Of a stretch of 64,000 bases of DNA, positions 8,073 to 18,893 are shown piece after piece. This stretch comes from Clostridiales bacterium (lineage in GTDB: Bacteria; Bacillota; Clostridia; Lachnospirales; Lachnospiraceae), in the NCBI GenBank assembly GCA_012735495.1, contig JAAYHD010000021.1:28209-92208 (forward strand), read 5' to 3'. The notes beneath the pieces are model-generated. The model was not told where the DNA came from and searched no databases. It was given only the letters and a program-made list of their open reading frames with translations. A program made the position numbers and the translations under genes. The stretch's first letter is position 1; every line of letters begins with the position of its first letter.

Positions 8073-9476
8073 ATGAAGAGATTTATATCGTGCAACAGGC
8101 GTGGTCGAAGAAAAATAAGATATGCAGCCGCAGTTTTAATATCCGTATCGGTCATGATATGGATATTTTCCATGTTTTCCGGCAATATGAAGAGTGCAGA
8201 CGGTGGCGCTGACGGCTTATCACCCGTATCGGCGATTGCATCAGGGTTAATGACGAATGTCATCAGAAACGCATCACATATTGTCGGCTATCAGCTTGAT
8301 AAGGACAACAGCGCGTATGATAATCCTTCGGTTATGGTGTCAAGGATATCTTATATTCACAGGAATTTAAGCACTGATGGAGATATCCCGGAGAATGATT
8401 ATCTGGCCGTATGGAACGATTCGGTACTGAGCGAACAAAAGCAATTGAGGGAAAACAAGGAGAAGGCAGGGAAAACAAAAGGAGGATTGGGATTCATGGA
8501 TTATACCGATTTCATTCCCATGGAGTACATATTAACAAACGGGGCAATGCTTAAAACAGGCAGTGTAAAGGAATACATGGAAGCAAAGCAGAACGGCAGC
8601 GACAGGCTGCAGGAGCTTCCGGTAAGCATTCTGGACGGAGATATATATTATAACAGCTTTGAAAATGATTACGGCGGTGATGAGGCAACGGAGGTAATGA
8701 GGTCTTATGACGGAACTCCATTTACGCTTAATCAGCTGAATGACGTAGGATTTCTTATTAAGCATTTCTATATTGTTGATCCTGCCACAAGAATTACGGA
8801 GGACCTTTTTAATGCCAAAGCCCTGCTGTCAAGGGATATGACATTAAAAGCAACGAATGACAAGCCGCAGATACTTATTTACCACACCCATTCCCAGGAG
8901 GCTTACCTGGATAGCAGGAAAAATGAGCCTGAGGACAGCGTGGTGGGAGTCGGAAGCTATCTTGCCGGTATTTTAAGAGATAAGTACGGCTACAATGTGA
9001 TCCATGACACGAGCGTATACGACCTGGTGGACGGCAAGCTTGACAGGAACAAGGCCTATACCTATGCAAGGGAGAATATAGAGAAGATTCTTGAGGAAAA
9101 CCCCAGTATAGAGGTCATAATAGACCTTCACAGGGACGGGGCTGAGAAGCGTTCAACGGTAATAAACGGAGAGGAAACCGCGCAGATTATGCTGCTAAAC
9201 GGCCTCAGCAGAAACCAGAGCGGCCCGATTACAAGGCTTTATAATCCGAACCTGCAGGATAACCTGGCATTTTCCCTGCAGCTTCATTTAAAGTCACTGG
9301 AGATGTATCCCGGATTGTTTTATAAAAACTATCTACAGGACTACCGGTACAACCTCGATTTAAGGCCGAAAAGCCTCCTGATCGAGCTGGGAACCCACAA
9401 GAACACCTTAAGGTCTGCCAAAAAAGCCATGGAGCCGTTTGCGGAAATACTTGACGCGGTTTTAAAAGGACAGTAA
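8073..9476 (+). CDS. spoIIP: Stage II sporulation protein P
   Basis: SpoIIP is a membrane-anchored peptidoglycan amidase/endopeptidase that works with SpoIID and SpoIIM during engulfment. From ATG 8073 it has 467 residues with one N-terminal membrane helix (about 17-35). The catalytic domain is in the C-terminal half, with [12 protein letters not shown] and VIIDLHRDG as the amidase-3-like motifs and a final [16 protein letters not shown] lies 5 bases before ATG 8073; an in-frame ATG at 8055 has no such site. SpoIIM is also present in this window (61 kb). Confidence 0.93.
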   Translation: MKRFISCNRRGRRKIRYAAAVLISVSVMIWIFSMFSGNMKSADGGADGLSPVSAIASGLMTNVIRNASHIVGYQLDKDNSAYDNPSVMVSRISYIHRNLSTDGDIPENDYLAVWNDSVLSEQKQLRENKEKAGKTKGGLGFMDYTDFIPMEYILTNGAMLKTGSVKEYMEAKQNGSDRLQELPVSILDGDIYYNSFENDYGGDEATEVMRSYDGTPFTLNQLNDVGFLIKHFYIVDPATRITEDLFNAKALLSRDMTLKATNDKPQILIYHTHSQEAYLDSRKNEPEDSVVGVGSYLAGILRDKYGYNVIHDTSVYDLVDGKLDRNKAYTYARENIEKILEENPSIEVIIDLHRDGAEKRSTVINGEETAQIMLLNGLSRNQSGPITRLYNPNLQDNLAFSLQLHLKSLEMYPGLFYKNYLQDYRYNLDLRPKSLLIELGTHKNTLRSAKKAMEPFAEILDAVLKGQ

Positions 9477-9510
9477 GATAGAAGTGATTAATTTACACAG
9501 GAGGATTAGC

Positions 9511-11322
9511 ATGGGTGTTGACCAGAGCAAAATAAGAAACTTCTGCATTATTGCCCATATTGATCATGGCAAATCGACCCTGGCTGACAGAATAATCGAA
9601 ATGACCGGCCTGCTGACAAGCAGGGAGATGCAGGACCAGGTCCTTGATAATATGGATATCGAAAGGGAAAGAGGCATTACCATAAAGGCACAGACCGTTA
9701 GGACCGTATACCGTTCAAGATCCGGGGAGGAATATATTTTCAACTTGATAGACACTCCGGGACATGTGGACTTTAACTACGAGGTGTCAAGAAGCCTTGC
9801 CGCATGTGAGGGCGCCCTTCTGATTGTGGACGCCACCCAGGGCATAGAGGCGCAGACTTTAGCTAATGTATACATGGCTATTGACCATAATCTTGAGATT
9901 ATACCTGTTATTAATAAAATAGACCTTCCCAGCGCTGACCCGCAGCGCGTAATAGCCGAAATTGAGGATGTCATTGGTATTGAAGCCCATGATGCTCCCC
10001 AAATATCGGCCAAGCTGGGTATTAATATTGAAGAGGTGCTGGAACAGATTATTGCCAAGATTCCGCATCCGAAGGGGGATCCCGATGCTCCGCTGCAGGC
10101 CTTGATATTTGACTCCCTGTATGATTCATACAAGGGGGTTATAACCTTCTGCAGGATTATGGAAGGCACCGTAAGAAAAGGTACCCAGATAAAACTGATG
10201 TCCACGGGTGTCGTCTCCGAGGTGGTGGAAATCGGAACCTTCGGTCCCGGAAGGTTCATCCCGTGCGATGAACTGTCCGCGGGTATGGTCGGATATATTA
10301 TCGCGGGTCTTAAGAATGTAAAGGATACAAGAGTTGGCGATACCATTACCGACGCAAAAAGGCCCTGTGCGCATCCGCTTCCCGGATACAAGAAGGTATT
10401 GCCGATGGTATACTGCGGCATGTATCCGGCAGACGGGGCAAAGTACCCGGATTTAAGAGATGCCCTGGAAAAGCTTCAGCTTAATGATGCTGCCCTGCAA
10501 TTTGAGCCCGAAACCTCGGCAGCCTTGGGATTTGGCTTCAGGTGCGGTTTCCTCGGGCTGCTTCATCTGGAGGTTGTCCAGGAAAGGCTGGAAAGGGAAT
10601 TCAACCTGGACCTGGTGACGACAGCGCCAAGCGTTATATACAGGATTCATAAGACAGACGGACAAGTTATTGAGCTGACCAATCCCACCAATATGCCCGA
10701 TCCGTCCGAGATAGAGTATATGGAGGAGCCGTTTGTATCGGCGGAAATCATGGTTACGACCGAATATGTCGGGCCTATTATGACCCTATGCCAGGAAAGG
10801 CGCGGAGTATATCTCGGAATGGAGTACATGGAGGAAAGAAGGGCAATATTAAGGTATGAGCTGCCTCTCAATGAAATTATTTACGACTTCTTTGACGCCC
10901 TAAAATCCAGGTCAAGAGGATATGCTTCCCTTGATTACGAGTTTAAGGGTTATGTAATGTCCAATCTTGTCAAGCTGGATATCCTGATTAACCGTGAAGA
11001 GGTGGACGCCCTGTCGTTTATCGTCCATGCCGACGGAGCTTATGAAAGAGGCAGGAAGATGTGTGAAAAGCTAAAGGAGGAAATCCCGCGGCATCTCTTT
11101 GAAATACCGATTCAGGCCGCGATAGGAAGCAAGATTATAGCCAGGGAGACGGTTAAGGCCTTGCGCAAGGACGTGCTTGCAAAATGCTACGGCGGAGATA
11201 TTACGAGAAAGAAAAAGCTGCTGGAGAAGCAGAAGGAAGGAAAGAAGAGGATGCGCCAGATCGGCAATGTAGAGATTCCTCAGAAGGCCTTTATGAGCGT
11301 TCTTAAGCTGGATGACCAGTAA
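9511..11322 (+). CDS. lepA: Elongation factor 4 (LepA GTPase)
   Basis: LepA is a ribosome-associated GTPase related to EF-G, implicated in translation under stress and in initiation. The 603-residue protein has the G domain at the N-terminus with AHIDHGKST (P loop), the switch region [18 protein letters not shown] and NKIDLP. The C-terminal LepA-specific domain ends with [19 protein letters not shown] and the usual Lys-rich tail. The start at ATG 9511 has AGGAGG 7 bases upstream. It lies 34 bases after spoIIP and 8 bases before hemW. Confidence 0.97.
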   Translation: MGVDQSKIRNFCIIAHIDHGKSTLADRIIEMTGLLTSREMQDQVLDNMDIERERGITIKAQTVRTVYRSRSGEEYIFNLIDTPGHVDFNYEVSRSLAACEGALLIVDATQGIEAQTLANVYMAIDHNLEIIPVINKIDLPSADPQRVIAEIEDVIGIEAHDAPQISAKLGINIEEVLEQIIAKIPHPKGDPDAPLQALIFDSLYDSYKGVITFCRIMEGTVRKGTQIKLMSTGVVSEVVEIGTFGPGRFIPCDELSAGMVGYIIAGLKNVKDTRVGDTITDAKRPCAHPLPGYKKVLPMVYCGMYPADGAKYPDLRDALEKLQLNDAALQFEPETSAALGFGFRCGFLGLLHLEVVQERLEREFNLDLVTTAPSVIYRIHKTDGQVIELTNPTNMPDPSEIEYMEEPFVSAEIMVTTEYVGPIMTLCQERRGVYLGMEYMEERRAILRYELPLNEIIYDFFDALKSRSRGYASLDYEFKGYVMSNLVKLDILINREEVDALSFIVHADGAYERGRKMCEKLKEEIPRHLFEIPIQAAIGSKIIARETVKALRKDVLAKCYGGDITRKKKLLEKQKEGKKRMRQIGNVEIPQKAFMSVLKLDDQ

Positions 11323-11330
11323 GGCGATGT

Positions 11331-12626
11331 TTGGATATGAAGAATAAAGGAATGAATAATGCCAATAATAATCAAAGAACATGGAAAAAGGACCTGAGAC
11401 TTTATGTCCATGTTCCTTTTTGTGTGAAAAAATGCGACTACTGCGATTTCCTGTCCGGGCCTTCCGATGAAGAGGGGATAGAATCGTATTTTGAAGCGCT
11501 GTATAAGGAAGTCGGAAGCTATGAGGGCAGGACGGGGGATTATAAGGTCTCCACGGTATTTATCGGAGGCGGGACGCCTTCTTGCGTCCGTTCCGAGTAT
11601 ATTGCAAGGCTTCTTGAAGAGCTGAAAAGAGTGTTTGAGTTTTCTTCAGGCGACGGGTCTTTGGAGCCTGAGATAACAATAGAAGCCAATCCCGGTACGG
11701 TAGACAAGGATAAGCTTGCCGATTACAGGAAGGCGGGAATCAATCGGCTGAGCTTCGGGCTTCAATCAACCCATGATAGGGAACTCAGGCTGCTTGGCAG
11801 AATCCATACTTACCGTGAATTTGTTGAAAACTACAGATTGGCCAGGGAGCTTGGATTTGGCAATATTAATATCGATCTTATGTCGGCATTGCCCGGACAG
11901 GAGCTTTCGTCCTGGGAGGAGACCCTTGGACGGGTGACAGAGCTCGGACCGGAGCACATATCTGCTTACAGCCTGATTATAGAGGAGGGGACGCCTTTTT
12001 ATGAAAGGTACGGTCCGGAAGGAAAGCAAAAAGATGAGCTTATATCCGAGGACCTGGACAGGCTCATATATAAAAGAACCCGCGAGATACTTGAAAAATA
12101 TGGTTACATTCGTTACGAGATTTCCAATTATGCCAGGCCGGGCTATGAATGCAGGCATAATATGGCCTACTGGGAAGGGGCTCTCTACCTGGGGTTTGGT
12201 CTTGGGGCGGCTTCATTTATAGAGAACACGAGATTCAGAAATACGGATTCTCTGGAAGAGTATATTAAGGCAATAAATTATAATGACAGGAGCCATAAAA
12301 ATATTATGTCTACTAATAAACCTGAACATAAGAATGAAGGGCTGCTGCATGACGCATATGGCATCCGTCGTGACATAATCCAATTATCAAAAAAAGATTT
12401 AATTGAAGAGTTCATGTTTCTCGGTCTCAGGATGACCAGGGGAGTTGACAGGCTTGAGTTCAAGAAACGGTTCGGCGTTTCAATGGATGAGATTTATGGC
12501 AATATTTTAAACCGCCTTGAAAAAGAGAATCTTGTTATAACCTGCGGCGGCAAAGTTAGACTGACCGATTACGGCATTGACGTAAGCAACAGGATATTGT
12601 CGGAATTTCTTTTGGATAAATGCTAA
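11331..12626 (+). CDS. hemW: HemW, radical SAM heme chaperone-like protein
   Basis: This 431-residue radical SAM protein is of the HemW type, formerly annotated as oxygen-independent coproporphyrinogen oxidase. The cluster-binding motif is CVKKCDYCDF: CxxxCxxC without the extra cysteine of true HemN. FIGGGTPS and LSFGLQS follow. HemW proteins bind heme and insert it into target proteins; catalytic HemN activity is not expected. I start it at TTG 11331 with a weak AAGG 6 bases upstream; ATG 11337 is also possible. Its place between lepA and hrcA is conserved in Firmicutes. Confidence 0.92.
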   Translation: MDMKNKGMNNANNNQRTWKKDLRLYVHVPFCVKKCDYCDFLSGPSDEEGIESYFEALYKEVGSYEGRTGDYKVSTVFIGGGTPSCVRSEYIARLLEELKRVFEFSSGDGSLEPEITIEANPGTVDKDKLADYRKAGINRLSFGLQSTHDRELRLLGRIHTYREFVENYRLARELGFGNINIDLMSALPGQELSSWEETLGRVTELGPEHISAYSLIIEEGTPFYERYGPEGKQKDELISEDLDRLIYKRTREILEKYGYIRYEISNYARPGYECRHNMAYWEGALYLGFGLGAASFIENTRFRNTDSLEEYIKAINYNDRSHKNIMSTNKPEHKNEGLLHDAYGIRRDIIQLSKKDLIEEFMFLGLRMTRGVDRLEFKKRFGVSMDEIYGNILNRLEKENLVITCGGKVRLTDYGIDVSNRILSEFLLDKC

Positions 12627-12634
12627 ATTTATTC

Positions 12635-12663
12635 TTGACAAAATTATCTATAAGTGATATTTT
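12635..12663 (+). promoter_or_regulatory. Sigma-A promoter of the hrcA-dnaK operon
   Basis: TTGACA (12635-12640) is followed after 17 bases by TATTTT (12658-12663). The CIRCE operator begins 11 bases downstream, covering the likely transcription start. Confidence 0.7.
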
Positions 12664-12673
12664 TAATATGATG

Positions 12674-12700
12674 TTAGCACTCAAATCGAGTGAGTGCTAA
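12674..12700 (+). promoter_or_regulatory. CIRCE operator (HrcA-binding site)
   Basis: TTAGCACTC (12674-12682), a 9-base spacer, and GAGTGCTAA (12692-12700) match the CIRCE consensus exactly. HrcA binds this to repress class I heat-shock genes, so the operon is autoregulated. I found no second CIRCE in the window. Confidence 0.98.
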
Positions 12701-12807
12701 TTATATTTAAAGATATTTAGAAAAGATATTTTCTGAAAAAATATTTAAAAAAATATTATGAAAGGCATGTAAACAAAGCACGCAGGGATGATAAGGAAGG
12801 TGAAGAA

Positions 12808-13839
12808 GTGCACGAGCTTGATGATAGGAAATTAACCATATTGAAGGCTATCATTAAGAATTACCTTGAAACAGGTGAACCGGTTGGATCCAGGACCATA
12901 TCCAAGCTTACGGATCTTAACTTAAGCTCGGCGACAATCAGAAACGAAATGTCCGATCTTGAGGATATGGGTTATATCTTTCAGCCTCATACATCGGCGG
13001 GACGTATTCCAACGGATAAGGGATACCGTCTTTATGTGGATATTTTGCTGTGTGATAAGAGCAGGGAACTGGACAATATGAAGGACATTCTTATCGAAAA
13101 GGCCGACCGTTTGGAAAGCCTGCTGCAGCAAATAGCCAAGATCCTTGCTGCGAATACAAACTATACAACCATGGTAACGACTCCCCAGTACAAAAAAACG
13201 GTGAAATTCATTCAGCTTACGGATATTGACCTGGATCAGCTTCTTGTTGTCATCGTATTCGAAAAGAACCTGGTGAAGAATAAAATAATAAATCTTCCGA
13301 CGCCTTTGAGCAAGGAAATTGTGCTCAAGCTGAATATTATACTGAATACGTTTCTTCAAGGCCTGGATCTGTCCTCGATAAACCTGCCCATTATCTCCAA
13401 GATGAAGGAGCAGGCTGGAGAATACAGGGAAGTTGTAAACAACATATTGGATGCCATAGTCCAGGCGGTAAATGAGGAAGAGGACTTTAAGATATTCACT
13501 TCCGGTGCGACCAATATCTTAAAGTATCCTGAGCTCAGTGACGCTGAAAAAGCTTCCGAGCTTTTATATACACTCGAGGAAAAGAAGCTTTTGTCCAGCC
13601 TGATTCTAGACAAGATGGATGCCGAGGAAAGCAGGGGCATTCAGGTTTATATCGGCAATGAGACACCGATAGAAGCCATGAAAGACTGCTCCGTGGTAAC
13701 AGCCACATACGAAATCGAAGAGGGCGTATACGGCAAGGTAGGCATCATCGGGCCAAAGAGAATGGACTATGAAAAGGTGGTAGGCACCCTGAAGAACCTG
13801 ATGGCCCAGCTGGATGAAATCTTCAAAAAGAAAACATAA
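12808..13839 (+). CDS. hrcA: Heat-inducible transcription repressor HrcA
   Basis: HrcA represses chaperone operons by binding CIRCE and is itself stabilised by GroEL. The 343-residue protein has an N-terminal winged helix with GEPVGSRTISK and ATIRNEMSDLEDMGY, then HTSAGRIPTDKGYRLYVD. The C-terminal part has the typical IGPKRMDYEKVVGTL. The start is GTG 12808 behind GGAAGGTG. The operator lies 108 bases upstream. grpE abuts it directly. Confidence 0.97.
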   Translation: MHELDDRKLTILKAIIKNYLETGEPVGSRTISKLTDLNLSSATIRNEMSDLEDMGYIFQPHTSAGRIPTDKGYRLYVDILLCDKSRELDNMKDILIEKADRLESLLQQIAKILAANTNYTTMVTTPQYKKTVKFIQLTDIDLDQLLVVIVFEKNLVKNKIINLPTPLSKEIVLKLNIILNTFLQGLDLSSINLPIISKMKEQAGEYREVVNNILDAIVQAVNEEEDFKIFTSGATNILKYPELSDAEKASELLYTLEEKKLLSSLILDKMDAEESRGIQVYIGNETPIEAMKDCSVVTATYEIEEGVYGKVGIIGPKRMDYEKVVGTLKNLMAQLDEIFKKKT

Positions 13840-13860
13840 ATGAAAGGTGGTTTAGCTGGA

Positions 13861-14595
13861 TTGAAAGACATGGATAAGACGGTCGAGGTTGTAAAAGCAG
13901 CCATGGAGAAGGAGGAAAAAGAAAAGCAGGAAGCATCCAGGGCTGAGAAAATAGACGGGCATGAAGCCTGTGACGGAAGTAAGGAATGCAAAACGGAATG
14001 CAGGGATGAAAAAGCTGCAGGCCAAGACGCCGGACCAACGGAAACTGAAGGAAAAAAAGATACCGACACCGGAAGCTGTGACGGTCCGGCCGGAGAAGAA
14101 CAGGCTGCCGCAAAAACAGGCAAATTCACATTAAAAAGCAGCAAGAGCAAGGAGCTTGCAGCAAAGGAAAAGGAAATCATGGAGCTTAAGGATAAACTGC
14201 TGAGAAGCATGGCGGAATTTGATAATTACAGAAAACGTACCGAAAAGGAGAAAGCCCAGATGTTTGATTTGGGCGTAAAGAGTACGATCGAAAAAATCCT
14301 GCCAATTATAGATAATTTTGAAAGAGGACTGGATTCCATTAAGGAGGAAGAAAAAGACAGTCCCCTGGCCCAAGGTTACAATATGATTTATAAACAGCTG
14401 ATGACGGTTTTGGAGGAAATCGGTGTAACACCCATAGATGCCGTCGGCAAGGAGTTCAACCCGGATTTTCATAACGCCGTTGCCCATGGCGAGGATGAAA
14501 ATCTTGGTGAGAACATCGTTGCGGAGGAGTATCAAAAAGGCTACATGTACCATGACATGGTGATAAGACACAGCATGGTCAAGGTTGTTAATTAA
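13861..14595 (+). CDS. grpE: Nucleotide exchange factor GrpE
   Basis: GrpE releases ADP from DnaK. The 244-residue product has a long acidic, low-complexity N-terminal half, then a coiled coil, then the conserved core with AEFDNYRKRTEKEK, ILPIIDNFERGL and FNPDFHNAVAH. The end VIRHSMVKVVN is also typical. AAAGGTGG lies 10 bases before TTG 13861, so I prefer that start. ATG 13840, which abuts the hrcA stop, would give 251 residues but has no good site. The acidic region of about 90 residues, with Cys residues, is longer than in many homologues. Confidence 0.93.
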   Translation: MKDMDKTVEVVKAAMEKEEKEKQEASRAEKIDGHEACDGSKECKTECRDEKAAGQDAGPTETEGKKDTDTGSCDGPAGEEQAAAKTGKFTLKSSKSKELAAKEKEIMELKDKLLRSMAEFDNYRKRTEKEKAQMFDLGVKSTIEKILPIIDNFERGLDSIKEEEKDSPLAQGYNMIYKQLMTVLEEIGVTPIDAVGKEFNPDFHNAVAHGEDENLGENIVAEEYQKGYMYHDMVIRHSMVKVVN

Positions 14596-14652
14596 GCTGT
14601 TAATAATCATAAATCAAAATAGATTTATATCTTATTATTAGGAGGAATTTCA

Positions 14653-16521
14653 ATGGGAAAGATAATTGGCATTGACTTAGGCACTACCAACTCATGTGTT
14701 GCTGTTATGGAAGGCGGAAAGCCTACAATCATACCAAACTCGGAAGGCGCAAGAACCACACCGTCGGTCGTTGCGTTTACAAAGTCCGGTGAGCGTCTTG
14801 TTGGCGCTCCTGCAAAACGTCAGGCGGTTACAAATGCAGATAGAACCATATCATCAATTAAAAGGCATATGGGCTCGGACTATCGCGTACAGATTGATGA
14901 CAAGAAATATTCTCCGCAGGAAATCTCAGCCATGATTCTTCAGAAGCTGAAGGCCGATGCCGAGGCTTATCTTGGTGAGAAGGTAACGGAGGCGGTTATT
15001 ACCGTTCCCGCGTACTTTAACGACTCCCAGAGACAGGCGACAAAGGACGCCGGTAAAATCGCCGGTCTTGACGTAAAGAGAATTATTAACGAGCCTACGG
15101 CCGCCGCGCTTGCATACGGCCTTGACAATGAGCATGAGCAGAAGATCATGGTATACGATCTGGGCGGCGGTACATTCGACGTATCAATCATTGAAATCGG
15201 TGACGGAGTTATTGAAGTGCTTGCAACCTCCGGTGACAACAAGCTGGGAGGAGACGACTTCGACGAAAGGGTTATCAAGTACATGGTGGAGGAATTCAAG
15301 AAAAATGAAGGCATCGACCTTTCCACCGACAAGATGGCCATGCAGAGGCTGAAGGAAGCCGCGGAGAAGGCGAAGATCGAGCTGTCATCCGCTACAACTA
15401 CAAATATCAACCTGCCTTTCATCACAGCCACGGCCGATGGGCCCAAGCACTTTGACATGAACCTTACCCGTGCTAAATTCGAAGAGCTGATAAGCGATCT
15501 TATAGAAAGAACGGTTATACCCGTACAAAACGCATTAAAGGATGCGGGCATTACACCTGCAGACCTTTCCAAGGTTCTTTTGGTCGGCGGTTCAACCCGT
15601 GTTCCCGCAGTACAGGAAAAGGTAAGGCAGCTTACGGGCATGGAGCCTTCCAAGAGCCTGAATCCTGACGAATGCGTTGCACTTGGAGCTTCAATCCAGG
15701 CCGCCAAGCTTGCCGGTGACGCCGGTGCCGGAGACATTCTCCTTCTGGATGTTACACCGCTTTCACTGTCAATTGAGACCCTTGGCGGTATCGCAACAAA
15801 GCTGATTGAGAGGAATACGACCATTCCTACAAGGAAGAGCCAGATTTTTACCACCGCTGCGGATAACCAGACGGCTGTCGACATCCACGTTGTTCAGGGT
15901 GAAAGACAGTTTGCGAAGGACAATAAGACCCTTGGCAGGTTCCGTCTGGACGGTATACCTCCGGCTCCAAGAGGAGTTCCGCAGATTGAGGTTACTTTCG
16001 ATATAGATGCCAACGGTATCGTGAACGTATCGGCAAAAGACCTTGGTACCGGCAAGGAGCAGCATATTACGATTACCGCAAGCTCCAACCTGTCTGATGA
16101 AGAGATTCAGCGTGCTGTTAAGGAAGCCGCTGAGTACGAGGCACAGGACAAGAGGCGCCGGGAAGCCGTTGACCTTAGAAATGACGCCGATTCCTTCGTA
16201 TTCCAGACCGAAAAGGCTCTGAAAGAGGTTGGCGATAAGATTGCCCAATCTGAAAAAGAAACGGTTGAGGCGGATATCGCACGCTTGAAGGAGATCCTAA
16301 ACAAGACCACTCCTGAATCAATGAGCGATCAGGACATCGCGGATCTTAAGGCTGCAAAGGAAAAGCTGATGAACGACGCGCAGAGCCTGTTTACAAAACT
16401 TTACGAAAAGACCGCGGCACAGGGCGCCGGTCCTTCAGGTCCGGAAGCATCCGCATCAGGCGGTGATTCCTCACAGAAATATGAAGGCGATGTAGTTGAC
16501 GGTGATTATAAGGAAGTCTAG
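14653..16521 (+). CDS. dnaK: Molecular chaperone DnaK
   Basis: This is the Hsp70 chaperone, 622 residues. The ATPase domain has [31 protein letters not shown] and [14 protein letters not shown]. The substrate-binding domain follows after the linker [17 protein letters not shown], then a helical lid. The C-terminus ends [16 protein letters not shown] precedes the ATG. It is the third gene of the CIRCE-controlled operon. A strong hairpin separates it from dnaJ, which may give more dnaK than dnaJ mRNA. Confidence 0.98.
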   Translation: MGKIIGIDLGTTNSCVAVMEGGKPTIIPNSEGARTTPSVVAFTKSGERLVGAPAKRQAVTNADRTISSIKRHMGSDYRVQIDDKKYSPQEISAMILQKLKADAEAYLGEKVTEAVITVPAYFNDSQRQATKDAGKIAGLDVKRIINEPTAAALAYGLDNEHEQKIMVYDLGGGTFDVSIIEIGDGVIEVLATSGDNKLGGDDFDERVIKYMVEEFKKNEGIDLSTDKMAMQRLKEAAEKAKIELSSATTTNINLPFITATADGPKHFDMNLTRAKFEELISDLIERTVIPVQNALKDAGITPADLSKVLLVGGSTRVPAVQEKVRQLTGMEPSKSLNPDECVALGASIQAAKLAGDAGAGDILLLDVTPLSLSIETLGGIATKLIERNTTIPTRKSQIFTTAADNQTAVDIHVVQGERQFAKDNKTLGRFRLDGIPPAPRGVPQIEVTFDIDANGIVNVSAKDLGTGKEQHITITASSNLSDEEIQRAVKEAAEYEAQDKRRREAVDLRNDADSFVFQTEKALKEVGDKIAQSEKETVEADIARLKEILNKTTPESMSDQDIADLKAAKEKLMNDAQSLFTKLYEKTAAQGAGPSGPEASASGGDSSQKYEGDVVDGDYKEV

Positions 16522-16532
16522 TTATAGCAATA

Positions 16533-16564
16533 TAAGCTGAACCGGATGCAACCGGTTCAGCTTA
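16533..16564 (+). other. Perfect hairpin between dnaK and dnaJ
   Basis: A 13-base perfect stem (16533-16545 with 16552-16564) with a 6-base loop lies 11 bases after dnaK. There is no T run after it, so it is more likely an mRNA-stabilising or processing stem than a terminator. Confidence 0.75.
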
Positions 16565-16611
16565 CCTTAATATATATCAGGCTATCGTTTTGCTCGAAAG
16601 GTGAAGGATAA

Positions 16612-17754
16612 ATGGCAGAAAAAAGAGATTATTATGAGGTTTTGGGCGTAAGCAGGGATGCTACGGAGGAGGATTTAAAAAGGGCATACAGAAAACTGGC
16701 CAAGCAATACCATCCGGATGCTAATCCCGGTGACAAGGAAGCGGAAGCCAAGTTCAAGGAAGCATCCGAAGCTTATGCCGTTTTAAGCGACCCTGAAAAG
16801 CGCAGGCAATATGACCAGTTCGGCCATGCCGCGTTCGACCAGACCGGCGGGGCCAATTTCTCGGATTTTGATTTCAGGGATATATTCAGCGAGTTTTTTG
16901 GCGGGGATTTCTTCGGCGATTTATTCGGAACCCGTTCCAGAAGGACTAATACCGGGCCGAGACAAGGCGCCAGCATCAGGACGGGAGTAAGAATCTCGTT
17001 TCTTGAGGCCGTGTTCGGTACTGAAAAGGAACTGGAGCTGAATCTCAAGGATGAATGCCCTTCCTGTCACGGAACCGGTGCAAAGCAGGGATCAAGCCCC
17101 GTGACCTGTCAGAAATGCGGCGGAAGGGGCCAGGTTATATATACACAGCAGACATTGTTCGGCATTTCGCAGAATATACAGACATGTCCGGACTGCCGGG
17201 GAACAGGAAAGATTATAAAAGAAAAATGTTCCCAGTGCTATGGCAGCGGATATGTTACGTCAAAGAAAAGGATACAGGTTGTTATTCCGGCGGGTATTGA
17301 CAACGGCCAAAGCGTAAGGATACGCGGCAAGGGAGAGCCGGGCATAAACGGTGGACCCAGGGGAGATCTGCTGGTGGATATTGAGGTTGAAAGGCATCCT
17401 GTTTTCCAGAGAAGGGATTTCGATATATATTCAACCGTTCCGATTTCATTTGCCACGGCGGCCCTGGGCGGAGACATTAAAATCAACACGGTAGACGGCG
17501 ATGTGATTTACACGGTAAAACCCGGGACACAGACCGATACAAAGGTACGGCTGAGGGAAAAGGGCGTTCCGACACTGCGAAACAAGAATATCCGCGGGGA
17601 CCATTATGTTACATTGGTGGTGCAGGTGCCTACAAGCCTTACCGCGGAGCAGAAAGAGCTTCTTAGGAAATTTGACGAGGCAATGAGGGGCGGAAGCGCC
17701 AACTCTAATGAGTACCATGAGAAAGGAAACAGTAAAAGAAAATTTTGGAAATAA
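16612..17754 (+). CDS. dnaJ: Chaperone protein DnaJ
   Basis: DnaJ is the Hsp40 cochaperone that delivers substrates to DnaK and stimulates its ATPase. The 380-residue type I protein has the J domain with HPD at residues 34-36, a Gly/Phe-rich region (about 75-115), and four zinc motifs of the CxxCxGxG type: [24 protein letters not shown] and CSQCYGSG. C-terminal substrate-binding domains follow. AAAGGTGAAGG precedes the ATG. Confidence 0.97.
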   Translation: MAEKRDYYEVLGVSRDATEEDLKRAYRKLAKQYHPDANPGDKEAEAKFKEASEAYAVLSDPEKRRQYDQFGHAAFDQTGGANFSDFDFRDIFSEFFGGDFFGDLFGTRSRRTNTGPRQGASIRTGVRISFLEAVFGTEKELELNLKDECPSCHGTGAKQGSSPVTCQKCGGRGQVIYTQQTLFGISQNIQTCPDCRGTGKIIKEKCSQCYGSGYVTSKKRIQVVIPAGIDNGQSVRIRGKGEPGINGGPRGDLLVDIEVERHPVFQRRDFDIYSTVPISFATAALGGDIKINTVDGDVIYTVKPGTQTDTKVRLREKGVPTLRNKNIRGDHYVTLVVQVPTSLTAEQKELLRKFDEAMRGGSANSNEYHEKGNSKRKFWK

Positions 17755-17781
17755 ATATTGATGCGGAAAAGGAAAATAAAA

Positions 17782-18777
17782 ATGAAATGGATTAAGGTAA
17801 CCATCGATACCACAACGGAAGCGGAGGATGCTATTGGCTACATTCTTTCCGAGCTTGGTATCGAAGGAATTGAGATTGAAGATAATATTCCTCTTACCGA
17901 AGAAGAAAAAAATCAGATATTTGTTGACATCCTTCCCGAAACCGTGCCGAATGACAATTCGGCAAGGGTCAGCTTTTATATAGAGCCTTCGGATAATCTT
18001 GATGATTTGATGAGAAGGCTGCGGGAGGGATTAGATGAAATATCTGATTTTCTTAATGTCGGGAGCAAAAAAATCACGGTTTCAGAAACGGATGATGCGG
18101 ACTGGCTGAATAAGTGGAAAGAATATTTCAAGCCGTTCCGTATCGATGATACCATTGTCATTAAGCCTGTCTGGGAAGAGTTTGCCGATAGTAAACCCGG
18201 TGACCTGGTCGTCAATATTGATCCCGGCATTTCATTCGGAACCGGTTCCCATGAAACAACAAAGCTCTGCATATTGGGAATAAAGAAATACATCAGGCCC
18301 GGAGATATTGTCCTTGATGCGGGAAGCGGAAGCGGTATATTGTCCGTAATCGCAAGGAAGCTTGGAGCCGGCTGTGTACTTGGTGTCGATATAGACCCTC
18401 TGGCTACAAAGACCGCAATATACAACGCAGGCCTGAATAAAATCGATGCCGGTGAATGGAATCCCGAAAATGGCGATTTTGCTTTCGGAGATATAGTGGC
18501 ATTTGCCACAGGAAACATCCTGGATGACCGTAAGATCCGTGCCCGAATCGGCAGACACGCCTACGACCTGGTTGCGGCCAATATATTAGCCGATATTATA
18601 ATACCCTTGTCGGGTGTTATCGGTGAAAACATGAAGAAGGGCGGAATTTTCATTACATCCGGAATTATAAACACAAAGGAAGCGGATGTAAAAGCAGCCC
18701 TTGAAGGCAACGGATTTGATATCCTTGAGACAAACCGGATGGGAGACTGGGTATCGTTTGCCGCAAGGCTGAAATGA
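17782..18777 (+). CDS. prmA: Ribosomal protein L11 methyltransferase
   Basis: PrmA trimethylates ribosomal protein L11 using S-adenosylmethionine. The 331-residue protein has an N-terminal substrate-recognition domain (MKWIKVTIDTTTEAEDAIG) and a C-terminal Rossmann domain with FGTGSHETT, VLDAGSGSGILSV and DLVAANILADIIIPL. The start at 17782 has AAAGGA 8 bases upstream; TTG 17758 is less likely. A segment of about 20 residues before DLVAANIL is longer than in the usual protein. It follows dnaJ as in most Clostridia. Confidence 0.94.
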   Translation: MKWIKVTIDTTTEAEDAIGYILSELGIEGIEIEDNIPLTEEEKNQIFVDILPETVPNDNSARVSFYIEPSDNLDDLMRRLREGLDEISDFLNVGSKKITVSETDDADWLNKWKEYFKPFRIDDTIVIKPVWEEFADSKPGDLVVNIDPGISFGTGSHETTKLCILGIKKYIRPGDIVLDAGSGSGILSVIARKLGAGCVLGVDIDPLATKTAIYNAGLNKIDAGEWNPENGDFAFGDIVAFATGNILDDRKIRARIGRHAYDLVAANILADIIIPLSGVIGENMKKGGIFITSGIINTKEADVKAALEGNGFDILETNRMGDWVSFAARLK

Positions 18778-18893
18778 AGAAGCGTTTATTATAATTTGTG
18801 CTGAATGATTGGCATATGAAGCATCAGGCTTTATAGGCTGATTATGCGGCATGGGTTTTTGTGGTTGTAAATGCAGAATAACAGGAGAGGGAT

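Noticed and set aside
14967..15884. Long minus-strand open frame opposite dnaK
   Set aside because: Antisense shadow of a highly biased coding region; its composition is Ser/Ala/Leu-rich without domains.
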